Shown piece by piece: positions 34,663-42,939 of a DNA stretch of 64,000 nucleotides. Position numbers and translations under genes: made by a program. A model generated the notes under the pieces. It searched no databases and was not told where the DNA came from. It saw only the letters and a list, made by a program, of their open reading frames with translations. Each line of letters begins with the position of its first letter. Within the stretch, counting starts at the first letter, position 1. Source of the DNA: an uncultured Pseudomonadales bacterium. Lineage in GTDB: Bacteria > Pseudomonadota > Gammaproteobacteria > Pseudomonadales > Azotimanducaceae. Location: NCBI GenBank assembly GCA_958296405.1, contig OY282519.1:914132-978131 (forward strand). Direction: 5' to 3'.

Positions 34663-35175
34663 TCAGCCTTGTCGGTAGTAGTACGTGGTTGTCGTGCTTC
34701 GGCGCGGGCCTTCGCGGCGTACGAGAACGAGGTTGGCTTGGGCTTGGAACTTGCGGCCTTCCAACGCGCTGCAGACATTGGGCGTAACTTGGCGCAGCCC
34801 CATTTCGCGCTGGACGTCGCCAGCGCGGATGGCAAGCGTTTCATTGCCTGATTCGCGCCACCGCGTCACATAGTTCTCAATCGCATACCGACGAATTTCA
34901 TCCGCTTGCGACACCGGCGCCGAACGGGGCGCCGGTCTGTGGGCCGGAACAGACGACCGCGGCACTGCGCCACTGCTGGATGCGAGCGCGTTCCTATTGG
35001 GCGCGTTGGCAGCTTTGCGCGACTCCCGAAGCAGAGCCACTTCCGTTGCCTGCGTTTCCGCCCTGACGGCGCGAAGAAGGCGAACGGTGGTGTCCAAGGC
35101 CCGATCCACGAAACGCCCCAACCCCTCGCGCAGCAACTCAAGCGCCCGGCCGACGTCGGCCGTGTTTCGAGACAT
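34663..35175 (-). CDS. Uncharacterised protein with Swt1-like HEPN start and basic C-terminal domain
   Basis: 170 residues. The N-terminus (VGRALELLREGLGRFVDR, about 8-25) resembles the first helix of Swt1-type HEPN domains found in defence proteins. The rest of a HEPN domain and its R-x4-6-H catalytic motif are not present, so this is either a truncated domain or a resemblance. A serine/proline-rich linker (70-88) leads to a C-terminal domain (about 90-168), possibly winged-helix, with RAGDVQREMGLRQVTPNVC and EGPRRSTTTTYYY. A GGGA ribosome-binding site precedes the ATG. Function unknown. Confidence 0.6.
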   Translation of the reverse strand: MSRNTADVGRALELLREGLGRFVDRALDTTVRLLRAVRAETQATEVALLRESRKAANAPNRNALASSSGAVPRSSVPAHRPAPRSAPVSQADEIRRYAIENYVTRWRESGNETLAIRAGDVQREMGLRQVTPNVCSALEGRKFQAQANLVLVRREGPRRSTTTTYYYRQG

Positions 35176-35316
35176 CCCATCGTCTCCCTATCAGAACGAA
35201 TGAGCGTAGCAAACGCGCAACGAAGGTAGCCAGAGTGCGCCCTTGCCCGCCCGCACGTCCGCAACCCGATGGTTGTGGCTACACTCGCACGAGGCAGAAG
35301 CAGGGGAGGGCAGCCG

Positions 35317-36591
35317 ATGTCGGGGCCGCTTGAGGGGCTCAAGGTGGTGGAGTTGGCGACGGCAATCCAAGGGCCCGCCGTCGGCCTTTACTTCGCCAAC
35401 ATGGGGGCGGAGGTGATTAAGGTCGAGCCGCCGACGGGCGATCCCAGCCGCCATTTCCGCGGCGCCAACAACACGCTGCCGGCGGATGCCTTGGGCTCGC
35501 AGTTCGTCGCCATGAACAAGGGCAAGCGCTCCGTCGTGCTGGACATGCACACGGAATTGGGCCGCGCCGTGATGCAGCGCCTGTTGGAGCGGGCGGACGT
35601 TTTCTTCAGCAATTTCCGCGCCGCGGCGCTCGCCCGCATGGGCCTCAGCCTAGAGGCGTTGCCGGCGCAGCACCCGCGGCTGGTGGTGGGCCATGTCAAC
35701 GGGTTTGGGCCCTTGGGCGAGGATGCAGACAAGGCCATGTTGGATGGCGCCGCCCAGGCGCGTGGAGGCCTCGCGGCCATGAGTGGGGCGCCGGGCGCGA
35801 CGCCCATGCCGCCGGGGGCTGCGGTGGCGGACCACGCCGGCGCCATGCAACTGGCGTTGGCCTGCGTCACGGCCTTGGTGCATCGCGGCGCCACCGGGCG
35901 CGGCCAACTCGTGCGCACCTCTTCCTTAGGGGCGCAGCTTTGGCTGCAGATGTGGGAGCTGCAACACTCGGCGCTGACTGGCGTGGCGCTCAGCCGCGAT
36001 GGTTCGCACAATCCGAGCATCAAGGCCCCTTATGGGGTGTACACCTGCGCGGATGGCGTGCCGATTCTGTTCGTGGTGGCGATGACAGACGATGCGTGGA
36101 CGGCGTTTTGGCTGTTCGCGGATCGTCCGGAGGCGTTGCTCATGGAGGAGTGGGACACGCCGGGCAAGCGCATCGGCGTGACCGGCGACGATGCCGGCCT
36201 TGCGGAGATTCGGGCGTTGGTGCGAGACGCCTTCGCCGCCAAGCCGTTCGCGGAGTGGGAGCAGTTCCTCGCCTCGCAGCCGGAGATCATCTGGGAGCGG
36301 GTGCGCGGTTACGACGACGTGTTGAATGATCCGCAGAACCTGGCCAACGGCTATGTTCAGGACATCGACTTGCCGGTGACGGGCAGAACCAAGACCGTCG
36401 GCACGCTCATGGACTTTGCCGCCACCCCAACCACGCTGCCGGCGCCGCCGCCGGGGCTGGGGGAGCACACCGCGGCAGTGATGGCCGACTTGGGGTTTGG
36501 CGCCGCAGACGTCGAAGCGGCGCAAGCGCACGCGGCCGCCGTGCGTGAAGAGATGCACGCGGCCAGTTGGATGAGAACCAAGCGCGCCTAG
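35317..36591 (+). CDS. CaiB/BaiF family CoA-transferase
   Basis: 424 residues of the class III CoA-transferases, which move CoA between carboxylic acids through an aspartyl-CoA thioester. N-terminal GLKVVELATAIQGPAVGLYFANMGAEVIKVEPP and NKGKRSVVLD are typical; the catalytic aspartate is D172 in AVADHAGAMQLALA. The ATG at 35317 follows a strong GGGGAGG ribosome-binding site; the frame is open upstream to 35269. Substrates cannot be predicted. A decayed partial copy lies at 37357-37437. Confidence 0.88.
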   Translation: MSGPLEGLKVVELATAIQGPAVGLYFANMGAEVIKVEPPTGDPSRHFRGANNTLPADALGSQFVAMNKGKRSVVLDMHTELGRAVMQRLLERADVFFSNFRAAALARMGLSLEALPAQHPRLVVGHVNGFGPLGEDADKAMLDGAAQARGGLAAMSGAPGATPMPPGAAVADHAGAMQLALACVTALVHRGATGRGQLVRTSSLGAQLWLQMWELQHSALTGVALSRDGSHNPSIKAPYGVYTCADGVPILFVVAMTDDAWTAFWLFADRPEALLMEEWDTPGKRIGVTGDDAGLAEIRALVRDAFAAKPFAEWEQFLASQPEIIWERVRGYDDVLNDPQNLANGYVQDIDLPVTGRTKTVGTLMDFAATPTTLPAPPPGLGEHTAAVMADLGFGAADVEAAQAHAAAVREEMHAASWMRTKRA

Positions 36592-36735
36592 CGGCGCCGC
36601 CGGCGCTCTCGGCGGCTGCCTCGATTTGACCAACCGCGCGTCAATGCCGCGCCGGCCCTCATTGAAGCCGTTTTGCAGGCCATGCCTCAATGCACTATGG
36701 TTGCTTCAACCCACGCGATGCCGAGAGAGCTCACC

Positions 36736-37140
36736 ATGATTAGGCACATTGTGACGCTTGCCGTCTTGTTGCTCACGCCATTGGGGGCGGCAGCCAAGGA
36801 TGGACTGCACCCAGCTAGGCCAACAGCTGTCCTTGTTGGCAATGACGGCCGCTCAACGATGCTGCTACACCCGTCCCCGGAAGATAATGGCTTCCGCTGC
36901 GACGCCGTAGAACTATACGCCACCACCGAAACGCGACGGCGCATTATGTTGGAGACCGTTTTGGCCCACTCGCCTCACCTGCCGGGTTTGTCATTCTGGC
37001 TGGAGGATCCAAGCGGGAGTCGAACAAGGTGCCGTGCGACCACGGTAGTGAGAACCTTTCTCGCGGTTGACGGGCAGCTGCGAATCGCGCCGGAACTGAT
37101 GCGCCGCAACGCTCAATCGGGCGACGCCATCGGACCCTAG
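36736..37140 (+). CDS. Small exported protein of unknown function
   Basis: 134 residues. MIRHIVTLAVLLLTPLGAAAKDG is a convincing signal peptide with cleavage near AAA. The mature part has no motif I recognise; it contains two cysteines and is rich in charged residues. The start at 36736 has a purine-rich GAGAGAG stretch upstream. GC content is lower than that of its neighbours, which suggests a recently acquired gene or one under weak selection. Confidence 0.6.
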   Translation: MIRHIVTLAVLLLTPLGAAAKDGLHPARPTAVLVGNDGRSTMLLHPSPEDNGFRCDAVELYATTETRRRIMLETVLAHSPHLPGLSFWLEDPSGSRTRCRATTVVRTFLAVDGQLRIAPELMRRNAQSGDAIGP

Positions 37141-37356
37141 CAGCCAACTGTCCGGCAAGGCCCAACACAGGCTAGGACGATTTCGTCGCGCTCGTCGGTG
37201 CTGGCACCGCCGCCCGCGAAGAGGGTGGCCCACACGTTCTGCGCCATCGCGGTGTAGCGGGAGGCGCGACGATTCGACCCGCTTCCTCCGCCCGACGCGA
37301 ACGCGCCGACGATGCCCGCTAGCACCGATACCGATGCGCCTCAGCTGCCAAGCGGT

Positions 37357-37437
37357 GCATGGGGTGTACCTACGCGGATAAGGTGCCGATCTTGTTCATG
37401 ATGGCGGCCTGGATCGGGCCAACCGCGCATCAATGCC
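37357..37437 (+). pseudogene. Decayed remnant of a CoA-transferase gene and its 3' flank
   Basis: About 50 bp at 37357-37406 match 36029-36084 inside the CoA-transferase gene at 35317-36591 (encoding GVYTCADGVPILF), with a 2-bp deletion and several substitutions. The adjoining CAACCGCGC...TCAATGCC segment (about 37409-37437) matches the sequence just after that gene's stop (about 36620-36650). The remnant therefore carries the gene's middle and its downstream flank with everything between deleted. No open frame survives. The rest of the 37141-37509 gap shows nothing recognisable. Confidence 0.7.
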
Positions 37438-37470
37438 AAGCCCGCCGCTTTGCTCGGCGCCTGAAATGGG

Positions 37471-37492
37471 TAGAATCCCCGCTCTCTAGAGC
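37471..37492 (+). promoter_or_regulatory. Candidate promoter and palindromic operator upstream of the small-protein/acyl-CoA synthetase pair
   Basis: TAGAAT (37471-37476) resembles a -10 box; a weak TTGCTC is about 15-16 bp further upstream. The palindrome GCTCTCTAGAGC (37481-37492) lies between it and the GGAGGG ribosome-binding site at about 37494-37500 and could be a repressor site. Confidence 0.35.
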
Positions 37493-37509
37493 GCGGAGGG
37501 CATTCATCC

Positions 37510-37815
37510 ATGGCGGGTCTCGCAACAGGGGCGCGGCTCAAGAGCACCGTCTGCAACACGGAAATCATGGTGATCGCCGCCCCGCAAGAGGAGGTTGAAC
37601 TCACTTGCGGCGGAGCGGTGATGAGCGCGGATGGCGCCGGCAACGGCGGCGCGGTGGATGCTGGCTTTGCCGACGGCACCACGTTGGGCAAGCGCTACAC
37701 CGATGCGGAAGGCAAGCTCGAGGTGCTGTGCGTGAAGGCGGGTGAGGGGTCGCTCGCGATGGGCGGCGAGCCGCTCAAATTGAAGGACGCGAAGAAGCTC
37801 CCGAAGACGGACTGA
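37510..37815 (+). CDS. Small conserved protein encoded upstream of acyl-CoA synthetase
   Basis: 101 residues, no signal peptide. Contains three cysteines (STVCNTEI, ELTCGGA, LEVLCVKAG) and a lysine-rich end (KLKDAKKLPKTD). I associate short proteins of this kind with neighbouring acyl-CoA ligase genes but cannot assign a function. A GGAGGG ribosome-binding site precedes the ATG. The acyl-CoA synthetase follows after 61 bp in the same direction, so they are probably co-transcribed. Confidence 0.6.
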   Translation: MAGLATGARLKSTVCNTEIMVIAAPQEEVELTCGGAVMSADGAGNGGAVDAGFADGTTLGKRYTDAEGKLEVLCVKAGEGSLAMGGEPLKLKDAKKLPKTD

Positions 37816-37876
37816 GAGCCGCTCCGCGCAGCTGGCTTGACGCCAAACGCGCCGGCAGCGGGGTTGAGGGGAACCC

Positions 37877-39385
37877 ATGAACATCATGATGCTGCTTGAG
37901 ATGGCGGCGTCGGGCTTTGGCGACCGCACGGCATTCGTCGATGCCGAGGCCGGCCGTTCGATCACCTGTCAGCAGCTCTACGACAGCGCTGGCGCCGCGG
38001 CGCGCGAAGTGGCGGGTTCCGGGGCGCGGCGCTTCGCCATGATCGACGTCACCAACCTGGCCTTCCCGGTGGGCCTGTTCGCCAGCGCTTGGGCCGGCGT
38101 TCCCTTCGTGCCGATGAACTATCGCCTGACGGACAGCGAAATCGACGCGCAGCTCGAACGGGTGAAGCCGGCTTTGCTGGTTGCCACGGACGACCGCATC
38201 GATCGTTGGGGCGCTGCCGAAGGCGTTGTCGCCCAGCCCCGGTCGGGCTTTCTGGACGCGGCGTTGGCGGGGGGCGAGGCGCCGCCGCCGTGGTCCATGG
38301 ACGGCGACGACATCGCCGCGCTCCTGTTCACCAGCGGCACCACCGGCGCCCCCAAAGCCGCGGTCCTGCGGCAGAAGCACTTGGTGTCCTACATCTTGGG
38401 CGCGGTGGAGTTCATGTCTGCAGATGAAGCCGAGACGGCGCTCGTCTGCGTGCCGCCATACCATGTGGCCGGCATCGCCGCGGTGCTGAGCTCCGTCTAT
38501 TCGGGGCGCCGCGTCGTGCAGCTCCCGCACTTCACGCCAGAAGCGTGGATCGATCTCGCCCGCGCCGAGCGGGTGACCACGGCGTTTGTCGTGCCGACCA
38601 TGCTGCACCGCATCGTGGACGCCCTGCAGGGCGAGTCCAGCGCGAACATGCCGCACTTGGAGTCGCTGTCCTTCGGCGGCGGCAAGATGCCTCTGCCGGT
38701 GATAGAGCGGGCGATGCAGCTGTTTCCAGACACAGACTTCACCAATGCCTACGGCCTCACGGAGACCAGTTCCACCATCACCCTGTTGGGGCCGGACGAG
38801 CATCGGGCGGCAGCCGCCAGCAACGATCCAGCGGTGAAGAAGCGGCTCACGTCGGTCGGCATCCCGCTGCCAGGCATCGAAATCGAGATTCGCGACGACG
38901 CCGGCCAGCCGTTGGGCGTCGGCGGGCATGGCGAGGTGTTTGTGCGCGGCGAGCAGGTGTCCGGCGAGTATGAGGGGCGCGGCAGCCAAACCGACGCCGA
39001 TGGCTGGTTCCCCACCCGCGATGCCGGCTATCTGGACGCCGCGGGTTACTTGTTCCTTGCCGGGCGCGCCGACGACATCATCGTGCGCGGCGGCGAGAAC
39101 ATGTCGCCGGGGGAAATCGAGGACACCCTCATGGAGCACGAGGCGGTGTTCGATGCCGCCATCGTGGGCGTTCCAGATAAGGAGTGGGGCGAGGCGGTGG
39201 CGGCTGCGGTGGTGTTGGAGCCGGGCGCGGAGGTCACCGCGGAGACGCTTCAAGGTTGGGTCCGGGAGCGGCTGCGTTCGTCCCGCGTGCCGGTGCGCTT
39301 GGAGTTCTGGCCCGAACTGCCTTACACCGAAACTGGCAAGTTGTTGCGCCGGGTGGTGCGCGAGAAGCTGAGCAGCCCCGGTTGA
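37877..39385 (+). CDS. AMP-dependent acyl-CoA synthetase/ligase
   Basis: 502 residues of the ANL superfamily, which activates a carboxylic acid as acyl-adenylate and then acyl-CoA. The P-loop-like motif is FTSGTTGAPK at 151-160; further signatures are AYGLTETSS, GWFPTRDAGYLDAAGYLFLAGRADDIIVRGGENM and the C-terminal catalytic lysine region PYTETGKLLRR. The substrate is not predictable (medium-chain, aromatic and bile-acid-like substrates occur in the family). Neighbouring CoA-transferases and an enoyl-CoA hydratase suggest a catabolic CoA-thioester route. Confidence 0.9.
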   Translation: MNIMMLLEMAASGFGDRTAFVDAEAGRSITCQQLYDSAGAAAREVAGSGARRFAMIDVTNLAFPVGLFASAWAGVPFVPMNYRLTDSEIDAQLERVKPALLVATDDRIDRWGAAEGVVAQPRSGFLDAALAGGEAPPPWSMDGDDIAALLFTSGTTGAPKAAVLRQKHLVSYILGAVEFMSADEAETALVCVPPYHVAGIAAVLSSVYSGRRVVQLPHFTPEAWIDLARAERVTTAFVVPTMLHRIVDALQGESSANMPHLESLSFGGGKMPLPVIERAMQLFPDTDFTNAYGLTETSSTITLLGPDEHRAAAASNDPAVKKRLTSVGIPLPGIEIEIRDDAGQPLGVGGHGEVFVRGEQVSGEYEGRGSQTDADGWFPTRDAGYLDAAGYLFLAGRADDIIVRGGENMSPGEIEDTLMEHEAVFDAAIVGVPDKEWGEAVAAAVVLEPGAEVTAETLQGWVRERLRSSRVPVRLEFWPELPYTETGKLLRRVVREKLSSPG

Positions 39386-39427
39386 TCGGGCCTTAGCGAG
39401 TTCAGCCGGCCGGAGCCGCCGGCGCGG

Positions 39428-41800
39428 TCACTCGGGCGGCTTGTCGAAGAGCACGCCGGCGTCCATGAGTTCCATCACCGCCGCTGCGCTGCATCCCAGC
39501 CACGCTTGCAGCACTTGGGCGTTGTCCGCGCCGAGCTTTGGGCAGGGCGTCCAATCACGGGGCGAAATGCCGGGCATCTTGATGGGATTGCCGGGCATTG
39601 GCGTGCCGCCGGCTTCCAGCGGCACGAAAAAGCCGCGCACCGCCACCTGCGCGTCCGCCACCATGTCTGGCGTCGCGTTCACCGCGCCGGCCGGCACCCC
39701 GGCGTCCAGCAACAACTGCTCCGCTTCGGCCTTGTCGCGCTGCGCTGTCCAAGCGGCGATGGCGGCGTCGATGCGCTCCTGCTCGCGCGCTCTGGCCGCA
39801 AGCCCCAACCGCGCATCGCCAGCGTTGCCCAAGGCGTTGCAGAGCGCTTGCCAATCCGCGTCGCCGCGGCATGCGATGGCAACCCAAGCGTCGTCTCCGG
39901 CGCAGGGATAGACGCCGTGCGGCGCCATCCGCCGGTGGCGATTGCCGATGCGCCCCACGGCGCCGCCGAGCTGCTGTTCGATGAGCCAAGGCCCGCAGTG
40001 CGCCGCGCCGGATTCGTGCAGCGCCATTTCCACAAAGGCGCCGCGGCCTGAGGCGTCGCGTTCGCGCAGGGTGGCGACCACCGCTGCGGCCGCATTCACC
40101 GCGGCAATGGGGTCCATCAACGCCATGCCGGTGTTGCGTGGTTCGTCGGGCGCATAGCCGAGCACATGCGTCAAGCCGGACATCACCTCGACGGTGGGGC
40201 CGAAGGCCACGCGGTCGCGGTACGGGCCTTGGGTGCCAAAACCCGGCATGGCGATGTGGATGATGGCGGGGTTGGCGGCTTTGAGCGCGTCGTAGCCCAA
40301 GCCGAGGGCTGGCATGGCGCGGGCGCTGAAGTTCTCGATCACAATGTCCGCGGCGGCCGCGAGCCGCAGAAAGGTGGAGCGCCCCGCCGGCGCCTTGAGG
40401 TTGATGCCGACGCTGCGTTTGTTGCGTTGCAGCTTCACGAACACGGCATTGCCATTCCACGGTTCGTGCCGCGCATCCCCCAGCCACCCGGCTAGGTTGA
40501 GCTCGGTGGGGACGGCCCGCGGGCCGCGCCCGAACGGTGCCTCGATCTTCACCACCTCGGCGCCGAGGTCGGCGAGGATGCGGGTGGCGAGGGGGCCAGC
40601 CCAAACGTGGGTGAGGTCGAGGATGCGCACGCCGCGCAAGGGCCCATCCACGGGAGGCTTGGCGGGTGCCCTTGGGTGGGGTGCGTCCGAGCGTTCGCGG
40701 CGGCGGTTGGTCGTTGCCGCCGCACCGTGCCCTGCTGCGTCGCCGCGCGGCGAGAAGGCCGGCTCGCCATCTCCGGCCGGCAACGGCCTTGGCGGCGACA
40801 AGCGCTTGGTGGGCGGCGGCGTCCCGCTCACACGCCAAGCGCGGCGCGGCGAGCGCACCGGGCCGTGGGTGCCGCCGGCCACGGTTTGCCAGAAGTCTCG
40901 CCCTGCCAAATGCGGGTCCGCGAGCACGTCATCCAGCGTCTGCACGATGCCGAGCGGCACGCGTGCGGCCGTGGCGCGTTTCTCGATGGCGGCCCGCGAC
41001 AGCGGCGCCAACGCCGCGGCGATGATCTCGTGCAGCGCGTCACGGTTCGCGCGCCGCAGCGGATTGGTGGTGAAGCGCTCGTCCAAGATGAGTTCGGGCC
41101 GCTCCAAGAACGTGGCGAAGGCATCCCAGAAGCCCGGCACCACGTTGACGTAGGCCCAGCCGTCCGCGCAGCGGAACATGTTGGTCGGCACGACGTACCA
41201 AAAGTCGTTGCCGTGGCGACGACGAACCTCGCCGGCGCAGTGCCACATCACGGTGGTGAACTGGCTCAACGCCATCACCGTCTCCAACATGCCGATGTCG
41301 ATGGCCTTGCGTTCTTGGCCCAAGCGGCTGGCGTTCGCGGCGACGAAGGCGAAGCCACCGCTCTGGAACTCCGCATAGTGGCCGGGGAGCGTCAGCGGCG
41401 GGCGTTCGGCATCGCCGATGATGTAGGTGTAGCCAGCCATCGCCAGCAAGGTGTTCGGCGTGGCGGCGCAGTCGCGCTTGGGGCCGGTCAACCCGAACGG
41501 CGTGATGGCCGCCTTGATGGGCGTGTCCCAAGCGTCGAAGCCGAACGCGGCCAATGCGCTTGCCGTCGGCGCCTCCGCCACCACCACGTCGGCCTCACTG
41601 GCAAGCGTTTGGATGGCCGTCGGGTCGTCCGCTTGAACGCGGCGCTTGCCGGCATGGAGGTAACAGTCCAATGCCAGGTCGCTCACCGCGCCGGGAGCGA
41701 GCGGCTCGGCTTCCGCCCGCACCACTTCGCAACCGGCTTGGACAAACAGCCGCCCGCAGTAGCCGGCCGCGAAGCCGCCAATCTCCAACACCCGATCCAT
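39428..41800 (-). CDS. Tandem (two-domain) CaiB/BaiF CoA-transferase
   Basis: 790 residues: two CoA-transferase family III domains in one chain, about 1-330 and 395-785, joined by a low-complexity linker rich in proline, arginine and alanine. The second domain starts GPLRGVRILDLTHVWAGPLATRILADLGAEVVKIEAP and has an aspartate in ALMDPIAAVNAAA, where the catalytic residue is expected. The first domain is weaker: at the corresponding place it reads HYAEFQSGGFAFVAA with no aspartate, so it may be structural. Fused family III transferases of this length occur elsewhere. The stop converges with the acyl-CoA synthetase end (42 bp). Confidence 0.85.
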   Translation of the reverse strand: MDRVLEIGGFAAGYCGRLFVQAGCEVVRAEAEPLAPGAVSDLALDCYLHAGKRRVQADDPTAIQTLASEADVVVAEAPTASALAAFGFDAWDTPIKAAITPFGLTGPKRDCAATPNTLLAMAGYTYIIGDAERPPLTLPGHYAEFQSGGFAFVAANASRLGQERKAIDIGMLETVMALSQFTTVMWHCAGEVRRRHGNDFWYVVPTNMFRCADGWAYVNVVPGFWDAFATFLERPELILDERFTTNPLRRANRDALHEIIAAALAPLSRAAIEKRATAARVPLGIVQTLDDVLADPHLAGRDFWQTVAGGTHGPVRSPRRAWRVSGTPPPTKRLSPPRPLPAGDGEPAFSPRGDAAGHGAAATTNRRRERSDAPHPRAPAKPPVDGPLRGVRILDLTHVWAGPLATRILADLGAEVVKIEAPFGRGPRAVPTELNLAGWLGDARHEPWNGNAVFVKLQRNKRSVGINLKAPAGRSTFLRLAAAADIVIENFSARAMPALGLGYDALKAANPAIIHIAMPGFGTQGPYRDRVAFGPTVEVMSGLTHVLGYAPDEPRNTGMALMDPIAAVNAAAAVVATLRERDASGRGAFVEMALHESGAAHCGPWLIEQQLGGAVGRIGNRHRRMAPHGVYPCAGDDAWVAIACRGDADWQALCNALGNAGDARLGLAARAREQERIDAAIAAWTAQRDKAEAEQLLLDAGVPAGAVNATPDMVADAQVAVRGFFVPLEAGGTPMPGNPIKMPGISPRDWTPCPKLGADNAQVLQAWLGCSAAAVMELMDAGVLFDKPPE

Positions 41801-41863
41801 GCCCGTCAGATCGGCCGCGGGCCGCCGCCCGCCAGTGCCGGGGGTGAGCAGGGGGGGACGCCG

Positions 41864-42826
41864 TCAGCCATCATGGAGTTCGTCGATCAGGCCCCAGTCC
41901 AGCGCGGTGCGCACGTCGATGCGCGCGCCGGTGAGCGCCATGTAGGCCAAGCGATGGCGCCCGATGCGGGGCAGGATGCTTGCCGTGCCGCCGGCGCCGG
42001 GCACCAGCCCCATCGACACTTCCGGCAATACGAAGAAAGCATCGGAGCGGGCGCTGACGTGGCTGGCGAACGCCGGCAGTTCGATGCCGGCGCCGATGCA
42101 GGCGCCATGCAGGCGTGGACGCACGCGATCGCGCAAACGCTCCATCAACGCCGCGGCGCTGCGGGTGGCGCGCGATGCATGCGCCACCGCGGCGTCCTTG
42201 GCTTGGCCGAACTCGTCGAGGTCGCCACCGGCGCTGAAGCAGCGCCCGGCGCCGCGCAGCACCGCGCGCTCGATGTGCGGCGCGTCGGCGAGGCATTGGA
42301 GCGCTGCGCACAGCGCGTCGCGCATCTCGGCGGAATAGGCGTTCCGCCGGCCGGGGCGGTTTAGCGTGAGCGTCGCCCGGCAGTCGTCAATGTCCAGCAG
42401 CACCGCGGGCGTGGCATCCAGCGCGCGCGGTGGCTTCGCGTGCCGTTGGCCGAGCCACCGCTGGAACTCGGCCCCGTGCTGCAGCGTGGAGTAGGCCAGC
42501 GATTCGGCGAACAGCCGGTCTGCCACGTTGGCGCGTTCGTTGTGGCGCAGCAGTTGCATCAGCGTCATGGCCGCGATGGGATGCTTGGCAATGGCTTGGG
42601 CGACCTCCTCGGCTTGCGCCCGCGTCGTGGCGACCACATCCACTGTCGGCGGCGCCGCGCCGATGTCGCCGATGCCCACCACCGGGCACTGCGGCGGCAA
42701 GCCGGCCGGTGTGCGCGGCTCGGCGCCGTCGAAGGCAACGATGACGCATGGCGTGCCGCAGAGCGGCGAGAATGTCTCCGCGCTGGCAGGCGAGCGCAGC
42801 CGCGCCAGCAACTCGGCGAGCGTCAT
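41864..42826 (-). CDS. Enoyl-CoA hydratase/isomerase family protein
   Basis: 320 residues. The crotonase fold occupies about 140-320: TLNRPGRRNAYSAEMRDAL, GAGRCFSAGGDLDEFG (oxyanion hole) and LHGACIGAGIELPAFAS followed by MGLVPGAGGTASILPR. The usual crotonase glutamate after GLVPG is replaced by the GAGGT segment, so hydratase chemistry is not certain. The first about 135 residues are an alanine-rich extension without clear homology. It is followed (63-bp gap) by the tandem CoA-transferase in the same direction and is divergent from the amidohydrolase. Confidence 0.8.
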   Translation of the reverse strand: MTLAELLARLRSPASAETFSPLCGTPCVIVAFDGAEPRTPAGLPPQCPVVGIGDIGAAPPTVDVVATTRAQAEEVAQAIAKHPIAAMTLMQLLRHNERANVADRLFAESLAYSTLQHGAEFQRWLGQRHAKPPRALDATPAVLLDIDDCRATLTLNRPGRRNAYSAEMRDALCAALQCLADAPHIERAVLRGAGRCFSAGGDLDEFGQAKDAAVAHASRATRSAAALMERLRDRVRPRLHGACIGAGIELPAFASHVSARSDAFFVLPEVSMGLVPGAGGTASILPRIGRHRLAYMALTGARIDVRTALDWGLIDELHDG

Positions 42827-42939
42827 CAGGTCGCGCAATGGTTTCGTCTTGCCTCCAAAACGCGGTTGAGCCGGGTTGAGTCCGCACGGTGTGTGGCAGC
42901 GTGCGACACCGGTACTATACCGAAAAGGAAATTCTCCCC

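Noticed and set aside
34571-34678. 36-codon frame overlapping the AbrB antitoxin stop as a possible toxin
   Set aside because: It starts at GTG and does not resemble PIN or MazF proteins; composition suggests chance.
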